Shown here piece by piece: positions 12,389-26,234 of a DNA stretch of 64,000 nucleotides. The translations under genes were made by a program, and so were the position numbers. The notes under the pieces were generated by a model. The model made no database searches and was not told where the DNA came from. It saw only the letters and a list, made by a program, of their open reading frames with translations. This stretch comes from Gyromitra esculenta (lineage: Eukaryota > Ascomycota > Pezizomycetes > Pezizales > Discinaceae). Location: assembly GCA_038503075.1 (NCBI GenBank), contig JBCAML010000016.1:992001-1056000 (forward strand), in the 5' to 3' direction. The stretch's first letter is position 1. Each line of letters begins with the position of its first letter.

Positions 12389-13251
12389 ATGTCTGGCACC
12401 GAACTCCCTACCAGCGCTGTCGAGGAAGCCCCTGCCCAGCTTACCACTGCTGAGATACGCGCTGAAAAGCGTCCTTCTCCTGCTCCTGAAGGTGGAGAGA
12501 TTCCTCCAAGCTCTAAGAAGCAGAAAACAACTGGAGAGGAGACTGATGCAAGGGCAGAGGATGTCGCAATTCCACCTACACCTAAGGGGGAGGCTGTCGC
12601 CGCGGAGCCCCATTCCCCTGCAGCACCGGCCACAAAGCTACTTATCAAGAAGCTCTCGCCAAAGGGGAGGGTTCCGACGCGGGGTTCAGCTTTAGCAGCC
12701 GGATATGATGTTTACAGGTATGTGTTTGGAAATTGTGAAATCTACGAGAAATTGGGTTGTTGATGGATGGATGGTGCTAATGAGTACAGTGCACACGCTA
12801 CTACGATTCCAGCCCGTGGGAAAGCATTAGTTGATACTGACATCTCCATTGCTGTTCCAATTGGAACCTGTGAGCTCCTACTTTCATCCTACAAGAGAGT
12901 AGGAATTTTTATTGACTTTTCGGGATATCGTAGATGGACGCATTGCTCCTCGTAGTGGCCTTGCCTCAAAGAACTTTATCGATGTTGGAGCTGGTGTAAT
13001 TGACGCGGATTACCGTGGCCAGGTCAAGATCCTCCTGTTTAACCACTCGGATGTCGATTTCGAGGTGAAGGAGGGAGACCGTGTAGCTCAACTTGTCTTG
13101 GAGAGGGTATATTTCTTCCTTCAAGTATCCTTCCTTGTAGATTGCTAATCTGTTCTTTTGCTATTAGATTGTTACTCCTGAGGCTATTGAAGTGGATGAT
13201 CTCGAGGAGTCGATCCGTGGGGCTGGTGGGTTTGGAAGCACCGGCTTTTGA
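12389..13251 (+). CDS. DUT1: dUTP diphosphatase (dUTPase)
   Basis: Hydrolyses dUTP to dUMP and pyrophosphate, keeping uracil out of DNA and supplying dTMP synthesis; the active enzyme is a homotrimer. Exons 12389-12717, 12790-12869, 12934-13106, 13168-13251 give 221 residues. The first 85 residues are an acidic/Pro-rich extension with a KKQK basic patch that could be a nuclear signal. The core has all five trimeric-dUTPase motifs: AAGYDVY (motif 1), APRSGLA (motif 2), [11 protein letters not shown] (motif 3), GDRVAQL (motif 4) and GGFGSTGF at the C-terminus (motif 5). The stop directly follows motif 5, as is usual. The start chosen is the ATG at 12389, just after an AT-rich leader; the frame is open further upstream but without family similarity. 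Confidence 0.93.
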
Positions 13252-16200
13252 GCATCGGGATTGGACCTCTTCACACTCACACCTTGTCTTTGCGTCTTGG
13301 CTGTGTACCCTACATAAATCTCTGGCGTTGTTAACATACCCGACTTATCGTATTAGTCCTTGAGCATAAAAATGGCGTGGTTGATAGTTTTTAGGAGTAG
13401 AAATATGAATTAATTTTTGTTCTCTGGGAATAATTCTTTGAGGGTGGGAAGGGAAGCTGAGTTGAGTATTGGAGATGCTATATGGCCACAACTGCGGTTA
13501 TCAACCGGGTGGTGCGGTGTTTGAGTATTAGTATGTGAGAGGTCGAGTGATATCTAGTGAATGCGACTCTTAGGTTGAGACATTTCTAGAGTCATAAAAA
13601 TATATCTGTAAGTGTATGTCGGAGCGGGGAATTGCAGCTTGGGCTATTTAATGAATTATTAGTTCTTTGTTTTTGCTCCTCGCCGTCTCGCGTTCATCAC
13701 CTCCCCACCATCATATCAATCAACGACGGCTCTCTGGTATAGCTTTCTTGGAAGAAAAAAAGTTTAGCTTGGCCCTGGATGAAGATACTGTTAGCATACA
13801 ATGCTTGATCGTGTGTCTTCTAAAGGTTGCTAAGCTCGAGGTTGGTTTTGATGATGAGGAGCTGCAAATCTTGCTGGTGAAATTCTTCGGGCTAGAGTCG
13901 CTGGGTGGGTTAGAATTTTGGACCATGTCCATTCCCCTTATTTACCCTCTAGCCTTCGATCATACCGATTGACCGCAATGAGATAGAAATAAGTCGACAC
14001 CGCCGAAATGGAGCTTGAGGACACGAGAAAATTTTTGACAAGTGCTGCAGATTGCTGAGTCCGTTGTAACAAAAAAAAATACAGGCTCGAGCGTTCCACC
14101 AGCTCGATCAGTAGGTTTTTTTTATCGTGCGTAATCAAATTTAGAGATAAAGTTATGTGACTACTTCACTCAAGGATCTCTAACTCGCGTGCTATAATTA
14201 GAACTTCAAGGCCACCTGCCAACCTTTCCTGTACCTTCCGGTGCTTTACTTTGTGTCTTGTTATTCGGCGAGGCCGAATACTGTCCCCTTCTCCCGTCTA
14301 AGCGCCCTTAATTTGAACTTATGGGATGTTTTCCCTACTTTAGAATTATCTCCTGTGATGGCAGACCCAGGCACCCACATGCACACATCACCGGCCGTGC
14401 CGGTTAGAGCTTTGAGCGCAGAAGCAGGTGCACCGGTATACTAAACTCGGCCAAATATCAAGTTATTGTGCCTTGCCGTAATTCGGGAGTAGCGCATGGT
14501 GATAGGTGGGTAAATGTTGTAATGGTGGTCAAGAACTATGGAACTATCCGAGCTTCGCACCGCTTATTTTTGCCTTTGCTATACAGATATTAGGTGCTAT
14601 GGTGGGAAATATGCTGAATACTACACTACGCTGCTGCACATGGTTCTATCTCGTATCTGTGGCTACCTGGCCCTCTCAATTGATACATCATATCTTGCAA
14701 TTGCTCCACAGTAAGAGTCAATGAACTAGGTGATGCGCCGTTTTAACTAAAGGATATTCTGTGTTATTTATTTATTTATTATTTCATTCGGCACACTCAG
14801 GATATTTTGTGTGGGTATAGCGTTGATAAATCAATCAACGAATAAATCGATAGGCGAATGATTTTTACAACAAAATGTTTGTGTGAGTAAAGTACATGTA
14901 TTGGTGAATGAACGTTAACCACAGGCCTGTATGGGGAGTGGATATGTTGCAATTACGGAATGCGCAATTGTATCTAAATAGCCGAATCGTAGGTAGCTTT
15001 GATTGATTGATACGGGTTTATATAAACACGTCAAGCAACAGAACAAAAGCCATCGAGGCATACTAGAAGGTTCTTTGTCGAAGCAGATATGCGTGAGGGG
15101 TTGATATATGCAATTTTCTAAAGTGTAGTGGGCAGTTGCTACATGTAGCCCTGTCTCGTGTTGCTTGGCATCCAGGCTCGATGGATTTCATGCATTCCTC
15201 TTCCTAAGAGGTTTGGGGTAGTACCAGGGCTACTTGTCATATTTTTTTTCCTTACTTTCCAATAGCGACGTAAGCTTCTGCTTTTAATTACTTCAGTCGT
15301 CCATCCAGCTTATTTTCCTAACCCTGGAGGTATGTGATTTTCGTGCTAGAGGCCCAAAGCTACCATTCCGGTCGGAGTTCCTTGTGTAAGGCTCGGGATG
15401 TGAGCCGGTGCTATTTTTAAAAGCGGTTATTTGATACTTGACCCGCTGGCCGAAAGTTCCAGTTGCTTTATTCGTTGCCTTGATATATACAGTAGATGTT
15501 TGATACAGGTCCTGATTCACAGCCGGGGCCCAAGCGACCCGGAAGAGTATCCCGTTGAAAAAGGCCCAGAGCTTAAGGAGACTGCTCTAGATCATTGCTA
15601 CCACTGCAAATACACTCTTTCGAATATAAGCCACTGGAAATTTAGTGCATTGTTGGCAATGGTGGTGAGTTCTCTCTTTCCTCGGTCCCACAAAACCCGG
15701 CACTACTCTCCTGTAGCTACACAAGCCACTCGGGTAGACAATCCATCTAGGCATGCTCCTAGTCCCACTTATCGAAAAGTCACTGCGCTCCCGAGGACCT
15801 ACGGAGGCGGGTTTAGACATGGCTTACCCTCCCCCATCCCACTCGGATGATTGGTTGAAATTTGACAGAGAAAGCCTCCATTTTGCGTTGGTTGTTTGGG
15901 CGAAGGGGGGGCTCGGGTGACTTGCATTTTATCACTATGAACAGTCACCGTGGTTGCCCGGCTTGGGGATTCTGCACCCCACCAAATACCTCACCCGAAG
16001 CTATTAGGATAGGATTGCGCATTTCGAAAATGATAATACCGGAAAAATAGACTAGCCGAGCGCTGGTGGTCAGTCAGGAAATCTAATGGCCTGTGAGTCC
16101 TCCGCCGGATATCTTTACTAGCGCGTAAGTTGGTGCGAATGCGAGTGACTTTTCATGATAAACACTATCTGTAATCGTGTAGTGACCCTTTGATTCGAAT

Positions 16201-17249
16201 CGGCATTTGGTGTAGGGTGTCCATAGTAGAGGAGACTTGATACATGTAGTATGCGAGTATCATTCTTTCCAGTTGATGGGCGTAATTGATTTCTACACAT
16301 CACAGATTCGATGTGTATCACTTACAGTATTGGTGCAATATCAGTAGATTGAAGAGAAACATAGAAATGAGAGCTTTTTCTCTCTATAGTATACTCCTAA
16401 TAGGAGAGCTATCCGTTTTCGAATCCTACTGCTAGAAGATTCATCTACCATCTGCCATGCCACTAATTCTATGTTGGTCACGGGATGTGCTGGTACTTTC
16501 TCTAGCCTCGATTGCCGAAACAGAAATGGTCTGGAAATAGTAGTAAATCGAATGGGTGTGGTATCTACTCTTTTATATTTTCGTAGGGCTGTAGCGGGTT
16601 GGACGCCTAAGCCTAAGCAAGATTGAGGGTGTCTAGATGGTCCATTACCTGCGGGGCGTTTATAATGTGGTATAGCAGAATCCATAGGATGGAGAGAGTA
16701 TCGTAAACAATATCAACTGATGGTTATCTCCCCAAATCATCCCATCGAAATAGCCTCCTTTAAGCCTTGACAAGGATATGAGCAAAATAGAGTTATGCCA
16801 AATTATACGGTGGGCAGGAAAGCTCACCGAGGTTGCAGCAGGATGCATTCGTGCGAATGGGGATGCATAGCGGTTCATTGTCCTTGAAGATTTCCCCCGT
16901 TGCTTCTACCGATGCGAGCAGGCTACTTCCCCGCTACAGTAATACATAGTGCGATAGACAGAACGCACAAGTCATCCGGACAAAGCCCCTCCTCACCCAG
17001 ATGGCTAACGCAAAATGGGGAATTTTTGGCGTTGCAGCCGGCTTTTCTGCTGCCTAAGGTGGCTCTGTCTATTGAATTTCAGCCGATCGTCTGTCCTGGT
17101 GGTTTGTATGGAAGAGCCTTTGGAGGGACCAATTAGTTTTCTGGGCTTGGGCTGGGCTTCGGCAGTGGTGTGTTAAGATAGTAGTTGCAGAGAGAGGAGT
17201 GGTCAATCACTCATAGATGGCGAATAGATGTTTTCACGGTATATTTCAG
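13252..17249. other. Gene-poor block after dUTPase
   Basis: About 4 kb with no supportable gene. An open frame near 13735-13905 has a plausible amphipathic protein composition but no recognised family and no complete gene model. The remaining frames are short and overlap on both strands. T/A-rich stretches (for example 14765-14790, TTTA repeats) are the only obvious simple repeats. Confidence 0.5.
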
Positions 17250-17251
17250 TA

Positions 17252-17404
17252 CAGCCTCCGGTAGAATTATTGTAGAATTGTGGCAACTCAGGATCTAAAG
17301 CTTTTATTGGTCTTCCAGGTTCATCAGAAAGATTTTGGCTGCGGTATTGGCTGCTTGGGCGTTCGCCTACCCTTGTTTTTCTACAATAATTCTACCAGAG
17401 GCTG
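17252..17404. mobile_element. MITE with 26-bp terminal inverted repeats flanked by TA
   Basis: The left end begins CAGCCTCCGGTAGAATTATT and the right end is its reverse complement except for one base (C/T at the ninth position). The match runs from the ends to the TTGTAGAA/TTCTACAA point on each side. Outside the repeats is TA at 17250-17251 and TA at 17405-17406, the target duplication of Tc1/mariner-type elements. The 153-bp element has no coding capacity, so it would be a non-autonomous derivative mobilised in trans. The CAG...CTG ends fit fungal pogo/Fot1 relatives, but no transposase is in the window. Confidence 0.75.
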
Positions 17405-17406
17405 TA

Positions 17407-18920
17407 CAGAGCCAACTTAAACTGTTTATCTATAGGTTGGAATCCATACTCGCCATCGGGCGGGACTCGCTGTCAAACCCACGAACGGCTGTAGCTGGGG
17501 CAGTTTTTTGCGACTAATTACCATCGATAGAGTAGCTCAGGTGTTTGTGAAGGGACGGGTAAATACAGTGATTTGCAGAGTAGCTAGCGCCAGAGTGTAG
17601 CCCGAGATCAAGTTCTATTACTTGATCACCAGAAATCGGGTTGGGGGGATCTGGCCCATTAAGTAACATTTAGAAGATGCGGCTCTTTTAATACAGAACA
17701 GGACTAGCCGACTTGGCTATGACAGCATCCCAGTGCTTCTTTTTTTCACAAGCATACACTCGGGTGCTGTTCTGGTCTGAGCGGGCTTGGATACATGTAA
17801 GTGCCACGACGGCAGTCCCCGGACCATATCAGGGATCGACTGATTAATCGAGAGTTGCAAAGTGCTTGAACTGAGAGCGCGCGACTGACTGACTTGATTT
17901 CGACTTACAAGGTGTTGAGCGGGGGTTGGAAGAAGGTGGAAGGTGTTCCGGCCGGTGAGCGAGCTGGTGCCAAATGAGACGGCGGCAAAGGGCGAGTGGT
18001 CAGAGATGTGTTTCCGGTGGCGTTTGGGCCGGATAACAGACAAAGTGGGGGATGGGGAGGATGGGGGACGAGAAGAGAATTTGGGGGGGACGAATTGAGC
18101 GAGACATGAATTAGTATGGGATACCTACGTGAGTAAGTAAGGTATAGCGAGTACATGTTCTGGGAGGTGGATGACGGTTAGACAGCAGCGCTCTATTTAG
18201 TCGGTCGTTTCCCCCGAACAGTCAGTTCTACATACGGGTCGATTTGGTGATAGCTGGGGTTGGAAAAGTTTGCCTGGGACAAACAAAAAGCTGATTGACT
18301 GAGCGAGGGGTCTTACTGCATGAAATTGAGTGAGTGAGATATAGGATTTCTTATTTTTTATTTTTTATTTTTTAATATTTTTTGCCGCTGGTGTTGCATC
18401 TCGCACACTTTATTTCTTGCTACAGTAATGTCGTGTGCCCTTCCCTCCTTCTCCCATTCCTTACTCCCCTCCCTCCCTCCTGCCTCCGTCGTCCTTCCCT
18501 CCAGCTGTTGGTGTTCTGCGTTCTGCCCCCCTCTTTCGTTGTCTCCCGTCTGCTGTCCACCAGCACCAGCAAGGTCACCAACACAACCACGACCGACCAG
18601 CTCAACCACCACAGCCTTTTCTCATCAACACCCCTCCCCCTCCTTCTCCACACCCCCCCTCCCTCATCGTCAGATTCTCCACACCTTTGTGATTTTTGGA
18701 GCCTGTCGTGTCTATTATTTAACTCGTTGCTGCTTCCTGTCCAATCGCTACGTTACACCTCTTGTTCCATCAGGCCTGTTGCACTTGTGACATAGCTCCA
18801 TGTCGATAGGCGCCACTACAGCACAATTCCCCCCCAGCCAAAAAAATAAAGGAAGTGGGAACGAGACGAAAAGTCACTGAACTTCTTTTTTTCTCTAGCT
18901 TATCTCTAAAACCCTTCGCT
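17407..18920. other. Intergenic and promoter region upstream of the RING gene
   Basis: No supportable gene. A TATTTTTTATTTTTTA-type run lies at 18350-18382, followed by a pyrimidine-rich stretch (18430-18790) typical of a fungal promoter/5' UTR. A TTTCTCTAG at about 18890-18898 could be a 5' UTR intron acceptor just before the start codon. Confidence 0.45.
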
Positions 18921-20546
18921 ATGTCCAACCAAGACTTTCCTTTCGGGTACAACCACCTTGGAGTTGGACCTTTCGATTTCACTCCTCACTCGCTTGATAA
19001 CGAGTTCTTCAGTGACATACCAGGCGTTGAACCCGTTAGCACTCTGCTCTTTAACGGATTTGGTCTGACTGGACGCTCAGTTATCACCCATTCAGCTATG
19101 AGCCATCCAGGTCTAGGTAGAGGAAGGATGCCTGTACTGAATCCTTTTTTTCGTCCTCTTGTTGATATGCGCGAAATGGACCAGCCATTCCTCGACCCAC
19201 AGCCGCACCTTCCGATGGCAGCACGAATATCAAGTCCTGCTACGAGAGTACGAGCGGAACCCTCGGCTCCACTTGTTCGTGCTCCTCCCCAACAGCAACT
19301 TCCCCAACCTGCCATGAACAGCCGTAATCGAAAGCGTCGTGCTTCGGAAAAAGCCATTTCGGAATTGAAACACATGCGCCTGATTGACCTTAAGGAAGAT
19401 GACGATTGCTGTATTATTTGTATGGAACCGTTTGTCGACATCAAATCATCTACAGACCAGCCCAGGAGTGAAAATGCCCTGCAGATGCCCTGTGGACATG
19501 TATTTGGATCACACTGTTTAAAACTTTGGTTAAAGGATCACAGCACTTGCCCTACCTGTAGGAAAGAGGTAGAGTTCGTTGAAGAGGATGAAAGAGCAGT
19601 TGGAGAAATGAATCGAAGACGGAATGCGGTTGGCGGTGTTGGGATGGTGGATATGAGGCGGACGATAGGCAGAAGACATGGACATGTACCGCATGGCAGA
19701 GGCGATATGGCGGCAATGCAGCACCAAGTTTTAGAAGTTGAACTTATCGTCCAACAACGACAGCGTATCGCTACACCGCGCTTGGATCCAGCGGCCCGAG
19801 AATATGGAGTGGAAGGTGCTAGTTGGACGCACGCAATGTCACAACAGCCAAGCCCTTACCCATCATTTATAGATATGCTCCCGCAGAGCAGAGGCTCCAT
19901 GCATGAGGATGAAGAGCCCGTGAATAACCGTCATGATCCGACCTTGAGGCCTCAGGGAGATCCTGTTCGTCAAGCACTCCCGGGACCAACCATGTTACAC
20001 AATTATCACGGCCATCCGGGAGTTATCCATAGAGTTGCACCACAGCAAGAAATTTTTGGTCCAGGGCATGTGTTTGGGTACAGGCATCAGCAGCAACAAT
20101 CATCAACTATGCCGCAGCGTTCTCAGTCGCAGCGGCAATCACAGCGGCAATCACAATACTACCAACCGTATCCGGATGTAAATATGGCTGCTCGTGCATC
20201 TGCCCATCCAGATGTTGGACCGATTGAGGGTGTTCCAGGTCTTGGTAACGTGTTTAATGATTCTTTAAGGGTTCCGGTTTCTGGATGTACTCGTCATCTT
20301 AACAATGTACACAATAATCCTCATGGTGCTGCTATCTCTCATCAAGACCATCCACAAGGTTTGCACTATCAAGCTCTTGGCGGGGATATGAGTCTTATGA
20401 GCTACCTATGGGAGCCTAATGGACGGATACAACAGCAACAGCAATTACAGCAACGGCGGCAAATGTTACAGCAACAGCAGCTACAACTACAGCAACAGCA
20501 ACAACAGCAGCAACAGCAACAGGGGCAACAGCAGCAACAACAACAG

Positions 20547-20578
<32 letters not shown>

Positions 20579-21023
20579 ACAGCAGCAACAACAGCAACAA
20601 CAGCAACAACAGCAACAACTACAGCATCAAGTATACACGGGTTCTCCTCACCAGTTGCCAATGAACCAACTTCCAGGTCCCTCCAGGCACCAACCCGTTG
20701 CTGTCGCTCCATATGAACAAGAACAGCAACAATGTGCCTATACTGAAGTGGACAAGTGCCAGCATCATTTCTCATTCGCGAATAATTCAGGATTTTCCGC
20801 CGGTGGTGTTCCAGTATCTCCGCCTGGTATGGCCCAAATAGTAAATTTGAATTGTGGTCACGGTTTTCACAGAGCCTGTTTGGTATCGACAAAAAATAGA
20901 CCTCCAAGAGTTGCCGGCCCGGCAACATGGCTATGTGGGATATGTGGAAAGTATGAGCTTGAGCGTGGGCCACTGGAGGGAAGGCAGCAAGGAGCGGGGA
21001 ACGCACAACAAACGATCGAGTAG
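18921..21023 (+). CDS. RING-H2-type protein with long polyglutamine tract (putative E3 ligase)
   Basis: A single open frame of 700 residues; I chose the ATG at 18921 after a possible UTR intron acceptor, although the frame is open further upstream. Residues 163-215 form a RING finger: CIICM, then PCGHVFGSHC, then CPTC. The fifth zinc position reads Gly in the CGHVFG form often seen in fungal RING proteins. RING proteins usually recruit E2 enzymes for ubiquitin transfer; the substrate is unknown. Residues about 500-567 (20420-20620) are an almost pure Gln tract coded by mixed CAA/CAG. Residues about 613-675 look like a second, degenerate RING (LNCGHGFHRACL, then LCGIC) lacking a clear first Cys pair. 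The middle is Gln/Pro/His-rich and probably disordered. I do not recognise a named orthologue. Confidence 0.75.
20419..20631 (+). repeat. CAA/CAG trinucleotide repeat inside the RING gene
   Basis: About 210 bp of nearly uninterrupted CAA and CAG codons coding for Gln, broken by a few Leu, Arg and Gly codons. The mix of CAA and CAG makes it purer at protein level than at DNA level. Length polymorphism between strains is likely. Confidence 0.9.
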
Positions 21024-22127
21024 TGGTCAAGGATGCACCTATTAAGGTTAGGGTGGCTTTAAAAATTGGCGTGTCAGAGTTTGCTAGTTTGATGTTAGAC
21101 CGTTTCTTAATAATGAAGGGTCCGATGCATTTCATAACGGTTTCTTGGCCAAAGTGGTATGAGGGCGAAAAGAAATCGTTGGCGGATAGTTTGTGGTTTA
21201 TTTTTATCATGCCAACCCTTTCTTGCTTTATTTGCCATTTCTGGCTTGAGTTTTGTATGGGTATGGTTTTTTTTTTCTGTCACCATTTGAGGCATGGATG
21301 GAAGAATGCGAGTAAATTTTTTTATTTCCCTGGGACTTTGGAATCGGTAGCTGCAATCTCCTTGTTTTTAATGACGTATTTCTCTTTACATATTTATTGA
21401 TGTTCTCATCTCACCTCAATTGTTGTTTTCGATCACCGGTTGGAGAGGCAGGAGGTTAGGATGGATTTGTGTGAGCAGGATCGATGGTGGTCTGCGTGCT
21501 CACTTTTGGGTCTTTCTTCGTGATCTAGCTTGCTTATTGAATGGTATTGGGTTTTAGGTTCTTGGTGCTGGATATTTGGGGTTGCTTTGGGATAATGGGA
21601 AATGTATATTGGAATGCAAACTGGTTTTTTTTTTGTTCAAGAGAAAGGCAATCGAAACCAAAAAGGCGATGTACTATTTAGTGGATAACAATTACCTAAA
21701 ACTGAAAGGAGACGCGAGTGATGAACCATGAAGCTCCTCATTGACTCAAAACCCGTGCTAAGACAGAGATAAAACTTGTCTGCCACGAGTCCACTTTTAA
21801 TCCGAGTCCACAAGTTTGGTGTGATGAAGTATTGCACTGCATTCTATTGATGAAGAGCGATTGTTGGTATTTCCTAAGCGTGTACCCCTTCCTATACATA
21901 TCCCTTCCGAAGGAACCCTGACGCCTTGCTAAAAACAAAACAAAACAAAACAACGGAATAGTGAGATGCCAAACAAGAGTAATAGAGGGAGATAGAGGTA
22001 GGCCTGTAATTATAATACAAGCAGAAATTCTTGTCATGGGCTAGCAAGAGCGTGCCGGCTGGGCACAAGACAACATTGTCTACTTGTCCGACACCAGGGT
22101 GGAATAATGGGAGACGGTAGCAGGAGA
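21024..22127. other. Convergent intergenic region between RING and E2 genes
   Basis: Both flanking genes end here. It holds T-rich sequence at 21265-21320 and an AAAAC repeat (four to five units, about 21932-21951). No gene seen. Confidence 0.5.
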
Positions 22128-22925
22128 TTAAACAGTAGGGTCGTCGTAAACGAACCTCATGCTGCTCGGTGACCGTACACCGCGGAGAACAAATTGCGAA
22201 TCGCCTTGGGGTCGCTCTTGATGTAGAAAGTTATGATTAGAATTTTCAAACGAGTGGCAATAGGTTGAGGGACGGGGAAAAAGTACCGTTCTTAGTGTTG
22301 CCGGTTAGCATGGATTGGATAGACATGCACACAGATTCTACACTCTGGACAGGCGACCAGCCGTTTCCCGAGGACAGGAGATCGAGACAGATGATACCGT
22401 TGGAATAGATGTGTGGATGCATGGGTATTTCTGACGATAGCAAATATTAGTATTTATTACCAGAGCTTTTATGCTGTTTTTGGGTGAATGGCGTTCGATC
22501 TGTATCCAATGTATGGAGCTCCCCATAGCTAGAGAGAATGCAGAGGCATAGGATTGACGAGGAACAATGAAGTACCTCTGTCAGCAGCTGTGATGAACGT
22601 AACTTCGGGTGCTTCTATTGGGTAGCTGCTGCTGAACTTGAAGTTCAAACGGAACATCTTGCCGTAGTAGATCGGGTTTTCGTCGAGAACCTTGATATCC
22701 ATCTGCCATTGTGCGAAGTCGTTGGTACTGACGTGAAAGATGCCTAGATACATGTTAAAATTGCAACACTGGGTTCTTGGGGGTTGGATCCGCAATATAC
22801 CTGGTGGGAGGCCTTGATGGAGCTATAAAATTGATGAATCAGTGAGCTATGGCGGACATGCAAGTATCTAGATCATACTAACATACCTTTACGAGCTCCC
22901 GCTGTAGACGCCTGGCATGAAACAT
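22128..22925 (-). CDS. UBE2W: Ubiquitin-conjugating enzyme E2, UBE2W class
   Basis: Five exons on the minus strand: 22925-22887, 22822-22801, 22743-22576, 22430-22287, 22216-22128, giving 153 residues, the usual length of UBE2W proteins. The E2 fold is complete: N-terminal helix (ARRLQRELVKL), the PPG turn, the FSSSYPIEAPEVTF strand region, then HPHIYSNGIICLDLL. The active-site Cys is residue 91. The motif reads HPH rather than the canonical HPN, which is characteristic of the UBE2W class; that class ubiquitylates free, disordered N-termini of substrates. The C-terminal exon (22216-22128) aligns in position with the flexible UBE2W tail. The 22-nt exon 2 is very short. The start ATG is 13 codons before the first intron, and an upstream non-coding exon is possible because TGTAG precedes it. 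Confidence 0.85.
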
Positions 22926-23967
22926 TGCTACAGGACAACGAGAGAGAGAGAGATGAGTAGGAGGTGGGCTGCTGGGTGTTTGTTTTTCCAGGCTACGAGG
23001 TGTTTATGCAGGCTTTTATCTCAACCTCCCCCTGTTGCTCCCCACGCATTCATCCAGAGCACCAGGACACCAAAGCGCGCACGACGCGGGGTTGCTGCCT
23101 GCACACTGCTCGATCTGGCACATGGGGGGGGAGCCGCGGCCAAGAGGCGTTACGTAAGGCTGCAAGTTACGGTGGTTGGATGCCTGACCTGAGGTTGGGA
23201 TAAGATGCGGCTTAAAAAGAATGGCAGCGCGTATCTGGGAGATCGTGAGATAGGCATAGCTCTATCGATAGGTGATAGCTGCTGCACGATGGACTCTCGC
23301 GTGTAGATGTTCCTGGGCTGGGGGAAGGTCTAACGGGGAAAGAGCTGTGCTTACTGCGGCCGTGTTCGGAATCTCCGAAAGGGCAGTTAGGGACGTCGCT
23401 GGGATTTTCTCAGCATCGGGGAGGAGGAACGATTGTATGTGTTGGGGTTGCTTTTGCGATCCAGAAACTGCAGTCTTGCTGGTTGCTTCTAATCCCTCGA
23501 CTACTCTACATGCAGAAAAGTTATATAGGGCTTGGCGAGCATGCAATATCACCATCTCAGTCTAATAAGGATCTCAGCGAACTTTGTGTCTATACGCACC
23601 AGGAACGCTTGCAAAGAGCAGCCTCAAAATACTCGTTTAGGCAAGTGATATGTGCCTGTCGAATTTGCGTTCTTGCCGTACGCAGCGGGCTGTTCCTAAA
23701 CGTGGATGTGTCGCCAGAACCCTAACCCTGGGCTGAAGATGCGCAGCCATAGCGGCAAAGAACCAATATCATTCGCTCGTGCTGCCCCGCCCCCGCTGCT
23801 CAGCTTACCTACCAAAACCACTGCTCTTGGGCCGTTTCTTTCTTGCTCACTGTGCCAAACAAAGCTGCCCCCGCTCCTATCTTCCATTGACTGCTGCCCA
23901 AGAGAATCCAGATCTCACTCCATATTACACGTTTTTTTGTTCGCTAGGAAAAAGAATCGAGATAAAC
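22926..23967. promoter_or_regulatory. Divergent promoter region, E2 (minus) and CaM kinase (plus)
   Basis: About 1 kb between two divergent start codons. It contains a GA-repeat (GAGAGAGAGA, 22941-22950), a G8 run near 23124 and a double telomere-type motif CCCTAACCC near 23720. Telobox-like motifs occur in many fungal promoters, but no function can be assigned here. No gene seen. Confidence 0.4.
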
Positions 23968-25724
<1,757 letters not shown>

Positions 25725-26234
25725 AGGGTGCAGTTTGAAGAAATAGGCCAAGAGGTAGATATACCATGGAGCGGGGACGAGTTTTGATTAAACATATCTT
25801 TTTCGTTTTGTTTACTTTTTTTCTCATTAAGATGGCAATGCTTTTGACTATTCCTTTTTTTGGATTGATATAATCGCGAACGAAAGTCCTTCCTTGGTTA
25901 CTGGTTGGTTGCGTTATGTGTTTTATTTGAGTCTAAGCCACTGTGTAGATGCTACATGTATTTGAGCATGTGTCGGATCATGGGTGTGAAGGGACTATGT
26001 GCTTTACCTATATATTACACCGTAGACAGAGCAAGCAGTTTCACAATTTCTAACTTAAGATTTATGCAACTTGGCTAAACACTGCCTTAAGAGATCTGGC
26101 AATAATTTGGCATGGTGGGATAAGTACATGATCTGCACGTGGTCTGTGGGTTGTCGCGTCTGCCAACGAACCTCACCCCACCACCCAAAGTTGACAGCTT
26201 CACTATCAGCAACCATACCCCGCACAACAGCACA
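25725..26234. other. Intergenic, CaM kinase to COQ6
   Basis: About 510 bp with T-rich 3' flank (25795-25860) and a plain promoter stretch before the COQ6 start. Nothing else recognised. Confidence 0.5.

Noticed and set aside
20416..21210. 264-codon minus-strand frame rich in Val and Ala
   Set aside because: Antisense translation of the CAA/CAG tract; composition follows from the repeat.
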